DNA of 64,000 nt from Streptomyces sp. HmicA12 (GTDB lineage: Bacteria > Actinomycetota > Actinomycetes > Streptomycetales > Streptomycetaceae): contig NZ_KB891797.1 in the NCBI RefSeq assembly GCF_000373565.1, forward strand, positions 654,487 through 718,486, in the 5' to 3' direction. Shown one piece after another: positions 17,333 to 26,122 of the stretch. The notes under the pieces are model-generated. The model worked only from the letters and a program-made list of their open reading frames with translations, was not told the DNA's origin and did not search any database. Position 1 is the stretch's first letter. Each line of letters starts with the position of its first letter. Position numbers and translations under genes: made by a program.

Positions 17333-18748
17333 ATGTCAGGATCTTGGGCCACTTCACCGTCCGGGCAGGCGCTCGGCATCGACCTGCACATCGCGCCCGC
17401 AGACGGCTCCGGCCTGCGGCGCGGCCTGACCGACGCGCTGCGCGAGGCGGTACGCGGCGGGCGCCTCGCCCCCGGAACCCGGCTGCCCTCCTCGCGCACC
17501 CTCGCCGCCGATCTGGGCATCGCCCGCAACACCGTCGCCGACGCCTACGGCGACCTCGTCGCCGAGGGCTGGCTCACCGCGCGGCAGGGCTCCGGTACGC
17601 GCGTCGCCGAACGGCCGGTCGACGCCCCGTGTCCGGCCTCCGCCCCGGCCCGCCGCGCCACCGGTGCCCCGGCGCACGACCTGCGGCCGGGCAGCCCCGA
17701 CCTCGCCTCCTTCCCCCGCGCCGCCTGGCTCAAGGCCGCCCGCCGCGCCCTGGCCGCCGCCCCGAACGACGCCCTCGGCTACGGCGACCCGCGCGGCCGC
17801 CCCGAACTGCGCACCGCGCTCGCCGGGTACCTCGCCCGCGCCCGCGGTGTGCACGCAGACCCCGACCGCATCGTGATCTGCTCCGGGTTCGCGCACGGCC
17901 TGCAACTCCTCGGCGACGTGCTGCGCGCGCGGGGCGGGAGCCGTGACGTGGCCGTCGACTCCCTCGGCCTGCCGCCCCACTGGGACATCCTGACCCGCGC
18001 GGGCCTGCGCACCCGCCCGCTCCCGTACGACGAACTCGGCACGTGTGTCGGCGAGTTGGGTGACGCGGGCGCCGTACTCCTCACTCCCGCGCACCAGTTC
18101 CCGATGGGCGTCCCGCTCCATCCCGACCGGCGCGCGGCCGTCGTCGACTGGGCCCGGCGCACCGGCGGCCTGGTCCTGGAGGACGACTACGACGGGGAGT
18201 TCCGCTACGACCGCCAGCCCGTCGGCGCGCTCCAGGGCCTCGACCCCGAACGCGTCGTCCACCTCGGCACGACCAGCAAGTCCCTGGCCCCGGGGCTCCG
18301 GCTCGGCTGGATGGTGCTGCCGGCCGGGCTCGTACCCGAGGTCGTCGCCGCGAAGGGGGTCAGCGACTGGTCCTGCGGCGTCCTGGACCAGCTCACCCTC
18401 GCCGAGTTCCTCGCGTCCGGCGCCTACGACCGTCATCTGCGCGCCGCCCGCCTGCGCTACCGGCACCGCCGCGACCAGCTCATCGCCGCGCTCGCGGAGC
18501 GGGCACCTTCGGTGCGGGTCACCGGCATTGCGGCCGGTCTGCACGCGGTGCTCCGGCTGCCGCCCGGCACCGAGCAGTCGGTGGTGCGGGCGGCCGCCTG
18601 GCAGGGTCTGTCGCTGGTGGGGTTGTCGTCCTACCGGCACGGTGACGCGGGGGGCGCTCCGCTCGATGCCCTGGTAGTGGGGTACGGGACGCCCGCGGAT
18701 CATGGGTGGGTGGGGGCGCTGGACGCGTTGTGCCGGGTGCTGCCTTGA
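17333..18748 (+). CDS. MocR/PdxR-type regulator (GntR HTH + aminotransferase fold)
   Basis: Transcription factor of 471 residues. The N-terminal GntR winged helix spans about residues 15-80 (LPSSRTLAADLGIARNTVADAYGDL), followed by a class I aminotransferase-like domain that binds PLP. The pyridoxal lysine lies in TTSKSLAPGLRLGW. MocR proteins sense PLP or amino-group substrates and act on adjacent genes. Here the divergent AhpD/AhpD/PEP-mutase operon is the likely target. ATG 17333 is preferred: the HTH begins at the expected distance, and upstream residues would run into the divergent gene's start. Confidence 0.88.
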   Translation: MSGSWATSPSGQALGIDLHIAPADGSGLRRGLTDALREAVRGGRLAPGTRLPSSRTLAADLGIARNTVADAYGDLVAEGWLTARQGSGTRVAERPVDAPCPASAPARRATGAPAHDLRPGSPDLASFPRAAWLKAARRALAAAPNDALGYGDPRGRPELRTALAGYLARARGVHADPDRIVICSGFAHGLQLLGDVLRARGGSRDVAVDSLGLPPHWDILTRAGLRTRPLPYDELGTCVGELGDAGAVLLTPAHQFPMGVPLHPDRRAAVVDWARRTGGLVLEDDYDGEFRYDRQPVGALQGLDPERVVHLGTTSKSLAPGLRLGWMVLPAGLVPEVVAAKGVSDWSCGVLDQLTLAEFLASGAYDRHLRAARLRYRHRRDQLIAALAERAPSVRVTGIAAGLHAVLRLPPGTEQSVVRAAAWQGLSLVGLSSYRHGDAGGAPLDALVVGYGTPADHGWVGALDALCRVLP

Positions 18749-18813
18749 CGTGTTTCGGCTGCGGGCCGGTGGGGGCTTCTCGCGCCCCGCGGCGGAGCGG
18801 CTGAGCGATACAG

Positions 18814-18900
18814 CCCCGCGCCCCTGAGGCATGCGCTGCGCGCAGCCTCCCCTGAGTGAGCGGAGCTCACTTCAGGGGCGCGGGGAACTGCGCGACCAGC
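18814..18900. terminator. Nested hairpin terminator with dispersed Streptomyces repeat
   Basis: An inner hairpin at 18849-18878 has 13-base arms CCCCTGAGTGAGC / GCTCACTTCAGGGG around GGA, with one bulged T. An outer pair, CCCCGCGCCCCTGA and TCAGGGGCGCGGGG (18814-18827 and 18872-18885), can form instead. It lies between convergent genes and should stop both. The right half plus GAACTGCGCGACCAGC is an intergenic motif seen often in Streptomyces; an inverted relative sits at 49520-49545. Confidence 0.75.
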
Positions 18901-18968
18901 CACGACGCAACCCGCACCCGGCAACGCACCCCCAAGCCACCCCGAGCCCCCAAGCCCCCCGCACCAAC

Positions 18969-19817
18969 TCACCCCGAACCGACGGAGTCAGGCGGGGCCT
19001 CTCCGAAGCGGGCCAGTGCCAACGCCCCCGCCACCGCCACCACGAACCCCAGCACCGCCAGCCACCCGAGCCCCTCCCGCGTACGGTCCCCGAGCCACAC
19101 CACCCCCACCAGCGCGGGCCCGACCGTCTCCCCGACCACCATCCCCGCCGTCGCCACGGTCACCGACCCGCGCTGCAACGCCGACGTCAGCAGCAGGAAC
19201 GCCGCCCCGCCACCCACCAGCAGCGCGTACACCGCCGGATTGGCGAACAGCGCCCCCGGCGACACGTCGTCGACCAGCCGCACGCTCACCTCCACCACCC
19301 CGAACCCGAACCCCGCCCCGAGCCCCAGCGCGAGCGCCCGCGCCCGCCCCGGCAACCGGCCCGCCACCACCCCGACGAGCAGCACCCCCACCGCCACCCC
19401 GAGCATCGCGAACCGCAGCGCGTCCGACCCGGCCCGGTCCCCCTCCGCCCCCGACGCGAGACCCAGCATCGCGAGCCCGGCGCACACGGCCCCCACCGCA
19501 CCCCACTCGACCCCGCTCAACCGCACCCGCAACAGCCGCGCAGCGACCACCGCGGTCACCGCGAGACTCGCGGCGAGGGCCGCCCCCACCGCGTAGATCG
19601 GCAACGACCGCAACGCCACGACCTGCAGCACGAAACCGACCCCGTCGAGCCCGAGCCCCACGACATAACGCCACTGCCCGAGCGCCCGCACCAGCAGCGC
19701 CGGATCGACCCCCGACCCCGTACCCGGCTCGGCCGCCCGCGCTGCCATCGCCTGGAGCACGGACGCCGTGCCGAAGCAGACGGCGGAACCCAGTGCGCAG
19801 AGCATTCCAAGAGTCAC
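18969..19817 (-). CDS. DMT/EamA-type integral membrane transporter
   Basis: Membrane protein of about 282 residues with roughly ten hydrophobic helices in two halves, the layout of drug/metabolite transporter (EamA-like) permeases. The first helix reads MLCALGSAVCFGTASVLQ; the second half begins near FAMLGVAVGVLLVGVV. Substrate unknown. GTG 19817 is taken as start; ATG 19805 is a close alternative, and neither has a clear ribosome site. It points away from the lipoprotein/YgiC pair and shares the terminator region at 18814-18900 with the MocR gene. Confidence 0.75.
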   Translation of the reverse strand: MTLGMLCALGSAVCFGTASVLQAMAARAAEPGTGSGVDPALLVRALGQWRYVVGLGLDGVGFVLQVVALRSLPIYAVGAALAASLAVTAVVAARLLRVRLSGVEWGAVGAVCAGLAMLGLASGAEGDRAGSDALRFAMLGVAVGVLLVGVVAGRLPGRARALALGLGAGFGFGVVEVSVRLVDDVSPGALFANPAVYALLVGGGAAFLLLTSALQRGSVTVATAGMVVGETVGPALVGVVWLGDRTREGLGWLAVLGFVVAVAGALALARFGEAPPDSVGSG

Positions 19818-19941
19818 AAAGGGAATCTTGGGGTACTCGGGTCTACGGCCGTGGAAGGCGCTCTCTACGCTGGGCGCCGACACACGCACCACTCACGCCA
19901 CATCACACATCACACATCACGGGACACACGGGGGAACACCA

Positions 19942-20277
19942 ATGACGGACAGCACTGTCCAACGACGCCTGCGCTCCGGCACCGTCGTGCTCGGCGGCGT
20001 CGGACTCCTCGCCGCCACGCTCACGGCCTGCGACTCCGACCCGGACAAGCGCTGCGTCGACCGCGACAGCTACACCACGAGCAAGGGCTACAAGGTCGTC
20101 GACGACAAGTACTGCAAGAGCGGCTCGTCGGGCGGCAACGCCGGCTGGTACTACGGCGGCTCGAAGAGCGGCAGCCGGGTCAAGAGCGGCTCGTTCACGA
20201 AGTCGTCCGGCGGCTCCGGCGGTTCGGGTGTCTCGCGCGGCGGCTTCGGCGGCGGCAAGGGCAGCTCGGGCGGCTGA
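19942..20277 (+). CDS. Small Gly/Ser-rich lipoprotein (YgiB-like partner)
   Basis: Lipoprotein of 111 residues. A basic N-terminus and hydrophobic segment end in the lipobox LAATLTAC. The mature part starts CDSDPDKRCVDRDSY, has paired cysteines (C-V-D ... YCKSG) and ends in a long Gly/Ser tract (GGSGGSGVSRGG). It is followed after 3 bases by a glutathionylspermidine synthase-like gene, the same order as E. coli ygiB-ygiC, where a DUF1190 lipoprotein precedes the ATP-grasp gene. That analogy supports a cell-surface role of the pair but not a specific function. ATG 19942 is preceded by ACACGGGGGAACACCA. Confidence 0.75.
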   Translation: MTDSTVQRRLRSGTVVLGGVGLLAATLTACDSDPDKRCVDRDSYTTSKGYKVVDDKYCKSGSSGGNAGWYYGGSKSGSRVKSGSFTKSSGGSGGSGVSRGGFGGGKGSSGG

Positions 20278-20280
20278 GGC

Positions 20281-21468
20281 ATGCGCAGACACGTCATCGC
20301 CCCGCGCCCCGGCTGGCAGCGGACCGTCGAGGAACAAGGCCTCATCTACCCCCTGACCCGCTACCCGGACGACTCGCTGCGCCCGTACTGGGACGAGAGC
20401 GCCTACTACGAGTTCTCGCTGCCCGAGGTGGAGGCCCTGGAGGAGGTCGTCGAGGAGCTCCACGCCATGTGCCTGGCCGCGGCCGCGCACATCGTGGACG
20501 ATAACCGCTTCGCCGACCTCGGCATCACCGACCCGCGCGTCGTGCGGGCGGTCACCGAATCCTGGCGCCGCCGGGACGAACTCCCCTCCCTCTACGGCCG
20601 GTTCGACCTCCGGTACGACGGCACGGGCCCGGCGAAACTCCTGGAGTACAACGCCGACACCCCCACCTCCCTCGTCGAGGCGGCGAGCCCCCAGTGGTTC
20701 TGGATGGAAGAACGCTTCCCCGGCGCCGACCAGTGGAACTCCCTCCACGAACGCCTCGTCGACGCCTGGAAGAAGCAGGCGCCCCTGCTGCCGCCCGGCA
20801 GCCCCCTGTACTTCGCGCACTCCTCCGCCGACGAACTCGGCGAGGACCTCATGACGGTCGGCTACCTGAAGGAGACCGCGGAACAGGCGGGCCTTCCCAC
20901 CGACTGGATCTCCATGGAGGAGATCGGCTGGGACCACCTCGCGGGCCGCTTCGTCGACAACCAACTCCGCTTCATCCGCAGCTGCTTCAAGCTGTACCCG
21001 TGGGAGTGGCTGACCACCGACGAGTTCGCCGAGCACGTCCTCGACACCCTCGACAACGGCGGCGGCACCGGCAGCACCCTGTGGATCGAGCCCGCCTGGA
21101 AGATGCTGCTCAGCAACAAGGCGCTGCTCGCCGTCCTGTGGGAGCTGTACCCGGACCACCCGAACCTGCTGGCCGCCTACGTCGACGGCCCGCGCGACCT
21201 CGCCACCACCACCGGCTACGTCGCCAAGCCCCTCCTGGGACGCGAGGGCGAGGGCGTCACCCTGCACGAACCGGGTTCACCACTCGTCGCGGCGGGTGAA
21301 GAACCGTGCTGCTACCAGGAGTTGGCGCCCCTGCCCGACTTCGACGGCAACCGCACGGTCCTCGGCGCCTGGGTCGTCGACGGCGAGTCGGCGGGCCTCG
21401 GCATCCGGGAGTCCGCGGGGCCGGTCACGGACGAGTACGCCCGCTTCCTGCCCCACGTCATCCTCTGA
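20281..21468 (+). CDS. Glutathionylspermidine synthase-like ATP-grasp protein (YgiC family)
   Basis: Protein of 395 residues matching the synthetase domain of glutathionylspermidine synthase (YgiC/YjfC). It shows RFDLRYDG, KLLEYNADTPTSLVEA, LWIEPAWKMLLSNKALLAVL, KPLLGREGEGV and late CCYQELAPLP, the order of substrate and ATP-site motifs in the family. Streptomyces lack glutathione, so the peptide ligated is unknown; amide formation between a carboxylate and an amine is the family chemistry. It sits 3 bases behind the lipoprotein gene, clearly one transcript. Confidence 0.88.
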   Translation: MRRHVIAPRPGWQRTVEEQGLIYPLTRYPDDSLRPYWDESAYYEFSLPEVEALEEVVEELHAMCLAAAAHIVDDNRFADLGITDPRVVRAVTESWRRRDELPSLYGRFDLRYDGTGPAKLLEYNADTPTSLVEAASPQWFWMEERFPGADQWNSLHERLVDAWKKQAPLLPPGSPLYFAHSSADELGEDLMTVGYLKETAEQAGLPTDWISMEEIGWDHLAGRFVDNQLRFIRSCFKLYPWEWLTTDEFAEHVLDTLDNGGGTGSTLWIEPAWKMLLSNKALLAVLWELYPDHPNLLAAYVDGPRDLATTTGYVAKPLLGREGEGVTLHEPGSPLVAAGEEPCCYQELAPLPDFDGNRTVLGAWVVDGESAGLGIRESAGPVTDEYARFLPHVIL

Positions 21469-21496
21469 ACTTGCTCAGTCCGCCGCTGCCCGGGGC

Positions 21497-22720
21497 TCAG
21501 GCCCCGAGCACGGCCCGCAACTGGTCGAGCCCCCAGTCCAGATCCTCCTTGCTGATCACGAGCGGCGGCGCGATCCGGATCGTCGACCCATGGGTGTCCT
21601 TCACCAGCACCCCCCGCGCCATCAGCTTCTCGGAGATCTCCCGGCCCGTCCCGAGCGCGGGATCGATGTCGACGCCCGCCCACAGCCCACGGCCGCGCAC
21701 GGCGCTCACCTTCCCCGTCCCCACCAACAGCCCCAGTTCGGCGTGCAGATGCTCGCCGAGTTCGGTGGCGTGCTGCTGGAACTCCCCGCTCCGCAGCATC
21801 GCGACGACCTCCAGCGCCACCGCGCAGGCGAGCGGGTTCCCGCCGAACGTCGACCCGTGCTCACCCGGCCGGAACACCCCGAGCACGTCCCGGTCGGCCA
21901 CCACCGCCGACACCGGCACGACGCCGCCGCCGAGCGCCTTGCCCAGCACGTACACATCGGGCACCACGCCCTCGTGCTCGCACGCGAACGTCCGCCCGGT
22001 GCGCCCCAGCCCCGACTGGATCTCGTCCGCGATGAACAGCACCCCGCGCTCGCGCGTCAACTCCCTCACGCCCGCGAGGTATCCGGGCGGCGGAACCAGC
22101 ACCCCCGCCTCGCCCTGAATGGGTTCGAGCAGCACCGCCACCGTCTCGTCCGTGACCGCGGCCCGCAGCGCGTCCAGATCCCCGTACGGAACGATGTCGA
22201 ACCCCGGCGTGTACGGTCCGAAGTCGGCCCGCGCCTCCGGGTCGGTGGAGAAGCTGACGATGGTCGTCGTCCGCCCGTGGAAGTTGTCGCTCGCCACCAC
22301 GATCCTGGCCCGCCCGTCCGGCACGCCCTTGACCCGGTACCCCCACTTCCGGGCGGTCTTCACAGCGGTCTCCACCGCCTCCGCCCCGGTGTTCATCGGC
22401 AGCACCATGTCCTTGCCGCAGAGCTCCGCGAGCTGCGTGCAGAACTCGGCGAACCGGTCATGGTGGAAGGCTCGCGAGGTCAGCGTGACCCGCTCCAGCT
22501 GAGCCTTCGCGGCGTCGATGAGCCGCCGGTTGCCGTGCCCGAAATTGAGCGCGGAGTACCCGGCGAGCATGTCCAGATAGCGCCGCCCCTCGACATCCGT
22601 CATCCACGCCCCCTCGGCCGTGGCGACGACCACCGGCAGCGGATGGTAGTTGTGCGCGCTGTGCGCGTCGGAGGCGGTGATGAAGTCCTGCGTGGCGTGG
22701 GCGGGAGTCACAGAAGTCAC
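21497..22720 (-). CDS. rocD: Ornithine--oxo-acid aminotransferase
   Basis: Class III PLP aminotransferase of 407 residues that converts ornithine and 2-oxoglutarate to glutamate semialdehyde and glutamate in arginine/ornithine breakdown. It shows NTGAEAVETAVKTARKW, ADEIQSGLGRTG and the PLP-lysine region YVLGKALGGG, with the RocD-type start YHPLPVV. GTG 22720 has CGGAGATCCC directly upstream. It diverges from glyA across 242 bases. Other class III enzymes (acetylornithine aminotransferase) are similar, but the N-terminal pattern and full-length fit favour RocD. Confidence 0.88.
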   Translation of the reverse strand: MTSVTPAHATQDFITASDAHSAHNYHPLPVVVATAEGAWMTDVEGRRYLDMLAGYSALNFGHGNRRLIDAAKAQLERVTLTSRAFHHDRFAEFCTQLAELCGKDMVLPMNTGAEAVETAVKTARKWGYRVKGVPDGRARIVVASDNFHGRTTTIVSFSTDPEARADFGPYTPGFDIVPYGDLDALRAAVTDETVAVLLEPIQGEAGVLVPPPGYLAGVRELTRERGVLFIADEIQSGLGRTGRTFACEHEGVVPDVYVLGKALGGGVVPVSAVVADRDVLGVFRPGEHGSTFGGNPLACAVALEVVAMLRSGEFQQHATELGEHLHAELGLLVGTGKVSAVRGRGLWAGVDIDPALGTGREISEKLMARGVLVKDTHGSTIRIAPPLVISKEDLDWGLDQLRAVLGA

Positions 22721-22962
22721 GGGATCTCCGTTCGTACGGCTCTGTCCGGGACGGGCTTGTGGCCCGTTCCTATCGTGGCTTGCATCGTGGACAGGGAAAC
22801 CTCGCCCGTCGACGCGCCCGGTAATGTGAGAACCGAGCCGTGACTGGCGCGCTGGGATGGGACCGACCATCGGGGAGCGGCTCGTGAACTGTGTGCCGTG
22901 CGCCTGGGCCGACCGAGAACCGACCGCTCATCAAGCGACGACCGCGTCCGGAGGCAGCCCCC
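22721..22962. promoter_or_regulatory. Divergent promoter region rocD / glyA
   Basis: These 242 bases hold the promoters for both genes. An imperfect inverted repeat GGACGGGCTTGTGGCCCGTTCC lies at 22750-22771 on the rocD side. I saw no structure I could defend as a riboswitch. Confidence 0.4.
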
Positions 22963-24411
22963 ATGTCCCAGCACGACCTCACCCCCGAATCCACCGCGTA
23001 CCGCGCGGCCCTCGACGTCGTACGCAGCGTCGAGCCCCGCATCGCCGACGCCATCGGGCAGGAGCTCACCGACCAGCGCGAGATGCTCAAGCTGATCGCC
23101 TCCGAGAACTACGCGTCCCCGGCCACGCTGCTCGCCATGGGCAACTGGTTCAGCGACAAGTACGCCGAAGGCACCGTCGGCCGCCGCTTCTACGCCGGCT
23201 GCCGCAACGTCGACACCGTCGAGTCGATCGCCGCCGAGCACGCCCGCGAGCTCTTCGGCGCCCGCCACGCCTACGTCCAGCCGCACTCCGGCATCGACGC
23301 CAACCTGGTCGCCTTCTGGGCCGTCCTCGCCGACCGCGTCGAGGTCCCCTTCCTCGCGAAGACCGGGGTCCGGCAGATCAACGACCTCACCGACGCCGAC
23401 TGGGCCGAGCTTCGCCAGGCCTTCGGCAACCAGCGCATGCTCGGCATGTCCCTCGACGCGGGCGGCCACCTCACCCACGGCTTCCGCCCGAACATCTCCG
23501 GAAAGATGTTCGACCAGCGTTCCTACGGCACCGACCCCGTCACCGGTCTCGTGGACTACGAGGCGCTGCGCGCGCAGGCCCGCGAGTTCAAGCCGGCCAT
23601 CATCGTCGCCGGCTACTCCGCCTACCCCCGTCTGGTGAACTTCCGGATCATGCGCGAGATCGCCGACGAGGTCGGTGCCACGCTCATGGTCGACATGGCG
23701 CACTTCGCCGGTCTCGTCGCCGGCAAGGTGCTGACGGGCGACTTCGACCCGGTACCGCACGCGCAGATCGTCACGACCACCACCCACAAGTCGCTGCGCG
23801 GCCCCCGCGGCGGCATGGTCCTGTGCGACGACTCCCTCAAGGACCAGGTCGACCGCGGCTGCCCGATGGTGCTCGGCGGCCCGCTGCCGCACGTCATGGC
23901 CGCCAAGGCAGTCGCCCTCGCCGAGGCCCGGCAGCCCGCCTTCCAGGACTACGCGCAGCGCATCGTCGACAACGCCCGCGCCCTGGCCGAGGGGCTGACG
24001 CGCCGCGGCGCGACGCTGGTCACGGGCGGCACGGACAACCACCTGAACCTGATCGATGTCGCCACCTCCTATGGTCTGACCGGCCGCCAGGCCGAGTCCG
24101 CGCTGCTCGACTCCGGTGTCGTCACCAACCGCAACGCCATCCCGGCCGACCCGAACGGCGCCTGGTACACGTCCGGCATCCGCATCGGCACCCCCGCCCT
24201 CACCACGCGTGGCCTGGGCGTCGCCGAGATGGACGAGATCGCCGCCCTCATCGACCGGGTCCTGACCTCCGCCGAGCCGGGCACCACCAAGTCCGGCGCC
24301 CCCTCCAAGGCGAGCCACGTCCTGGAGCCGAAGGTCGCCGACGAGGTCGCCCACCGCGCCACCGACCTGCTGGCCGGCTTCCCGCTGTACCCGACGATCG
24401 ACCTCGGCTGA
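22963..24411 (+). CDS. glyA: Serine hydroxymethyltransferase
   Basis: PLP enzyme interconverting serine and glycine with tetrahydrofolate, 482 residues, the longer actinobacterial form (usual ~420). The family opening [27 protein letters not shown] and the PLP-lysine site [15 protein letters not shown] are intact. ATG 22963 follows CCGGAGGCAGCCCCC, a good ribosome site; an ATG at 22891 would add unrelated residues. A folate-linked one-carbon role is certain from the family. A strong hairpin follows the gene. Confidence 0.93.
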   Translation: MSQHDLTPESTAYRAALDVVRSVEPRIADAIGQELTDQREMLKLIASENYASPATLLAMGNWFSDKYAEGTVGRRFYAGCRNVDTVESIAAEHARELFGARHAYVQPHSGIDANLVAFWAVLADRVEVPFLAKTGVRQINDLTDADWAELRQAFGNQRMLGMSLDAGGHLTHGFRPNISGKMFDQRSYGTDPVTGLVDYEALRAQAREFKPAIIVAGYSAYPRLVNFRIMREIADEVGATLMVDMAHFAGLVAGKVLTGDFDPVPHAQIVTTTTHKSLRGPRGGMVLCDDSLKDQVDRGCPMVLGGPLPHVMAAKAVALAEARQPAFQDYAQRIVDNARALAEGLTRRGATLVTGGTDNHLNLIDVATSYGLTGRQAESALLDSGVVTNRNAIPADPNGAWYTSGIRIGTPALTTRGLGVAEMDEIAALIDRVLTSAEPGTTKSGAPSKASHVLEPKVADEVAHRATDLLAGFPLYPTIDLG

Positions 24412-24434
24412 GATCCCGGCCCCGACCGAGATCC

Positions 24435-24465
24435 CGCCCGGCCCGCGACGCGCGTGGGCCGGGCG
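24435..24465. terminator. Rho-independent-type hairpin after glyA
   Basis: CGCCCGGCCCGCG and CGCGTGGGCCGGGCG pair around ACG with one extra base. It lies between convergent glyA and the secreted-protein gene, so it can act in both directions. No U tract, as usual in Streptomyces. Confidence 0.7.
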
Positions 24466-24484
24466 TTCGGCTCTCGCCCTCCGT

Positions 24485-25192
24485 TCACAGGTCCCGCAGT
24501 TCCTGTCGCGGGCCGGGCTCCCGGTGGCGCAGCCGCATCGACGCCACGGCCCGCGGCACCCGTGCCACCAGCGGCCGCACCAGCAGGGCGAGCGCCGCCC
24601 CCGCGACCAGCCCGGGTATCGCCCACCACCAGTCGACGCCGTCGTGGTCGCGGGCCGGTACCGCGCTTCCGTCGGTCACGCTGCCGGCGGCGGCCGGTGC
24701 CGGGTAGACGGGAGCCGCACCGCCGGGCGACGTCCTGCCCATCACACCCAGCTTGTGCAGCAGGGTCCGCAACTGGTCCGGGTGCCGGGCCCGGTGCCAG
24801 TAGCCCTCCGTCTTCGGGAGGTCCGTGGCCGTGTGGATCCAGACCTCCTTGCTCTTCGGGGTGTCCGGATAGACGCGGTCCACCCGCCATTCCTGTATGT
24901 CGTGGATCAGCCACGTCACGCTCAGCTGCCGGCCCGCTCCGACGCTCAGGCCAGGCGGCAGCTCGCTCTGTCCCGGTGCCGTGTCGCCGAGCTGTTCGCT
25001 CAGCTCCCCGTACTCCTTGTCCGTGAAGTAGAGAGCCCTGCTCTCCTTGCTCTCCGGCGACACGACGAGGGCGCTCGTGGGCCCGCCGGCCAGCGCTTGC
25101 GGCGCGCCGAGCAGGAGCAGGGCGAGGGCCGCCACCGGTGCCGTGACCAGTGCGGCCATCCTGCGAACCGTACGCATCCGAACCGTACGCAT
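24485..25192 (-). CDS. Secreted/membrane-anchored protein of ECF sigma locus
   Basis: Protein of about 235 residues with a Sec signal peptide (MAALVTAPVAALALLLLGAPQALAGG), an extracellular domain and a C-terminal anchor (WWWAIPGLVAGAALALLVRPLV). No recognised catalytic motif. The start is ambiguous because a 15-base unit (CGAACCGTACGCATC on the plus strand) is duplicated at 25164-25193 and each copy supplies an ATG; 25192 is taken, and 25177 would also serve. It lies downstream of a sigma factor and its membrane partner and may be part of that stress-response unit. Confidence 0.7.
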   Translation of the reverse strand: MRTVRMRTVRRMAALVTAPVAALALLLLGAPQALAGGPTSALVVSPESKESRALYFTDKEYGELSEQLGDTAPGQSELPPGLSVGAGRQLSVTWLIHDIQEWRVDRVYPDTPKSKEVWIHTATDLPKTEGYWHRARHPDQLRTLLHKLGVMGRTSPGGAAPVYPAPAAAGSVTDGSAVPARDHDGVDWWWAIPGLVAGAALALLVRPLVARVPRAVASMRLRHREPGPRQELRDL

Positions 25193-25303
25193 CCGAACCC
25201 CCAGCCGATCCTCGGTGCGGCCTCTCCGCACCGACTCACCTCTGGTACACCGCCCGGGCCGCCCGGGTTCCCACTTCACCGGGCCCACTTCACCGGCCCC
25301 ACG

Positions 25304-26122
25304 TCAACGGGGGTCACCTTCGGGCACCGACCGCGCGATGCGCAGCGCCTCGGCCTCCGAGCCGACGCCTTCGAGGCGCAGGGTGAAATCACCGTGCGGC
25401 CACAGCAGCGTGGGGCCCGCGGTGCGCTCCGACCGGGTCCAGCGGTCTCCGTCGTCGCCCAGCATCCAGAAGCTCAGCCGGTGGTCCCGCACGAACCACA
25501 GCCCGGTCTCCCGCCCGACCTCGACCCAACGCGGCGGCACCGGGACCGTCTTGGCGAAACCGACGTCGAGCCGCGCCGGGAACTCGTCGAGCCGGATCGT
25601 GCGGCCCTCGTCCCGCCAGCACAGGCTGAGCAGGGTGCGGTCGTGCGGCTCGCGCGCGACCGAGACCGTGTCCGGCGGCCCCAGCCCGGTCGGGATCAAC
25701 GGCTCGAAACCGGCCCGGCGCGCGGCTTCCTCCAGGGACAGGGACGTGCCGCAGCCGGGCACCCGGGCACCTGCCGAAGGGGCGCTCGACGGGTCGTGAC
25801 GCACCTCGACCCCGCCGAAGCCGAACCAGTCCGCGACGGCCGCCCGCACCGGTGACGTCAGCACGGCGACCGCCGCCACCCCGCACACCACCGCGGCGAG
25901 CACCCGCCGGCGCATCCGCGCCCAGCACCCCGCCCGGCGCAGCCACGCGCGCGGCCCTCGTGGCTCGGCCACGGGGGTGGGCACCCGCTCGGCGACGATC
26001 TGGGCGAGGACCCGCTCCGCCATGGTCGGGCCCGCGCCGTCGGGGCCCTCCATGAGGCGGCCCAGCGCCCGCAGCTCGTCGGGCAGGCCGCGCTCCTCAC
26101 CGTCCCGCTCGCGCTCACTCAT
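25304..26122 (-). CDS. Putative anti-sigma factor, single-pass membrane protein
   Basis: Protein of 272 residues encoded directly after an ECF sigma gene with an 8-base overlap, the usual place of an anti-sigma factor. A cytoplasmic N-terminal part of ~85 residues precedes one membrane helix (VLAAVVCGVAAVAVLTSP) and a ~165-residue outer domain. The zinc anti-sigma HxxxCxxC motif is absent, so it is not a ZAS-type factor. ATG 26122 is preferred over an ATG 9 bases upstream. Binding to the sigma factor is inferred from position and topology only. Confidence 0.7.
   Translation of the reverse strand: MSERERDGEERGLPDELRALGRLMEGPDGAGPTMAERVLAQIVAERVPTPVAEPRGPRAWLRRAGCWARMRRRVLAAVVCGVAAVAVLTSPVRAAVADWFGFGGVEVRHDPSSAPSAGARVPGCGTSLSLEEAARRAGFEPLIPTGLGPPDTVSVAREPHDRTLLSLCWRDEGRTIRLDEFPARLDVGFAKTVPVPPRWVEVGRETGLWFVRDHRLSFWMLGDDGDRWTRSERTAGPTLLWPHGDFTLRLEGVGSEAEALRIARSVPEGDPR

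Noticed and set aside
22721..22962. Possible glycine or folate riboswitch before glyA
   Set aside because: No conserved aptamer core could be recognised; ordinary divergent promoter is enough.
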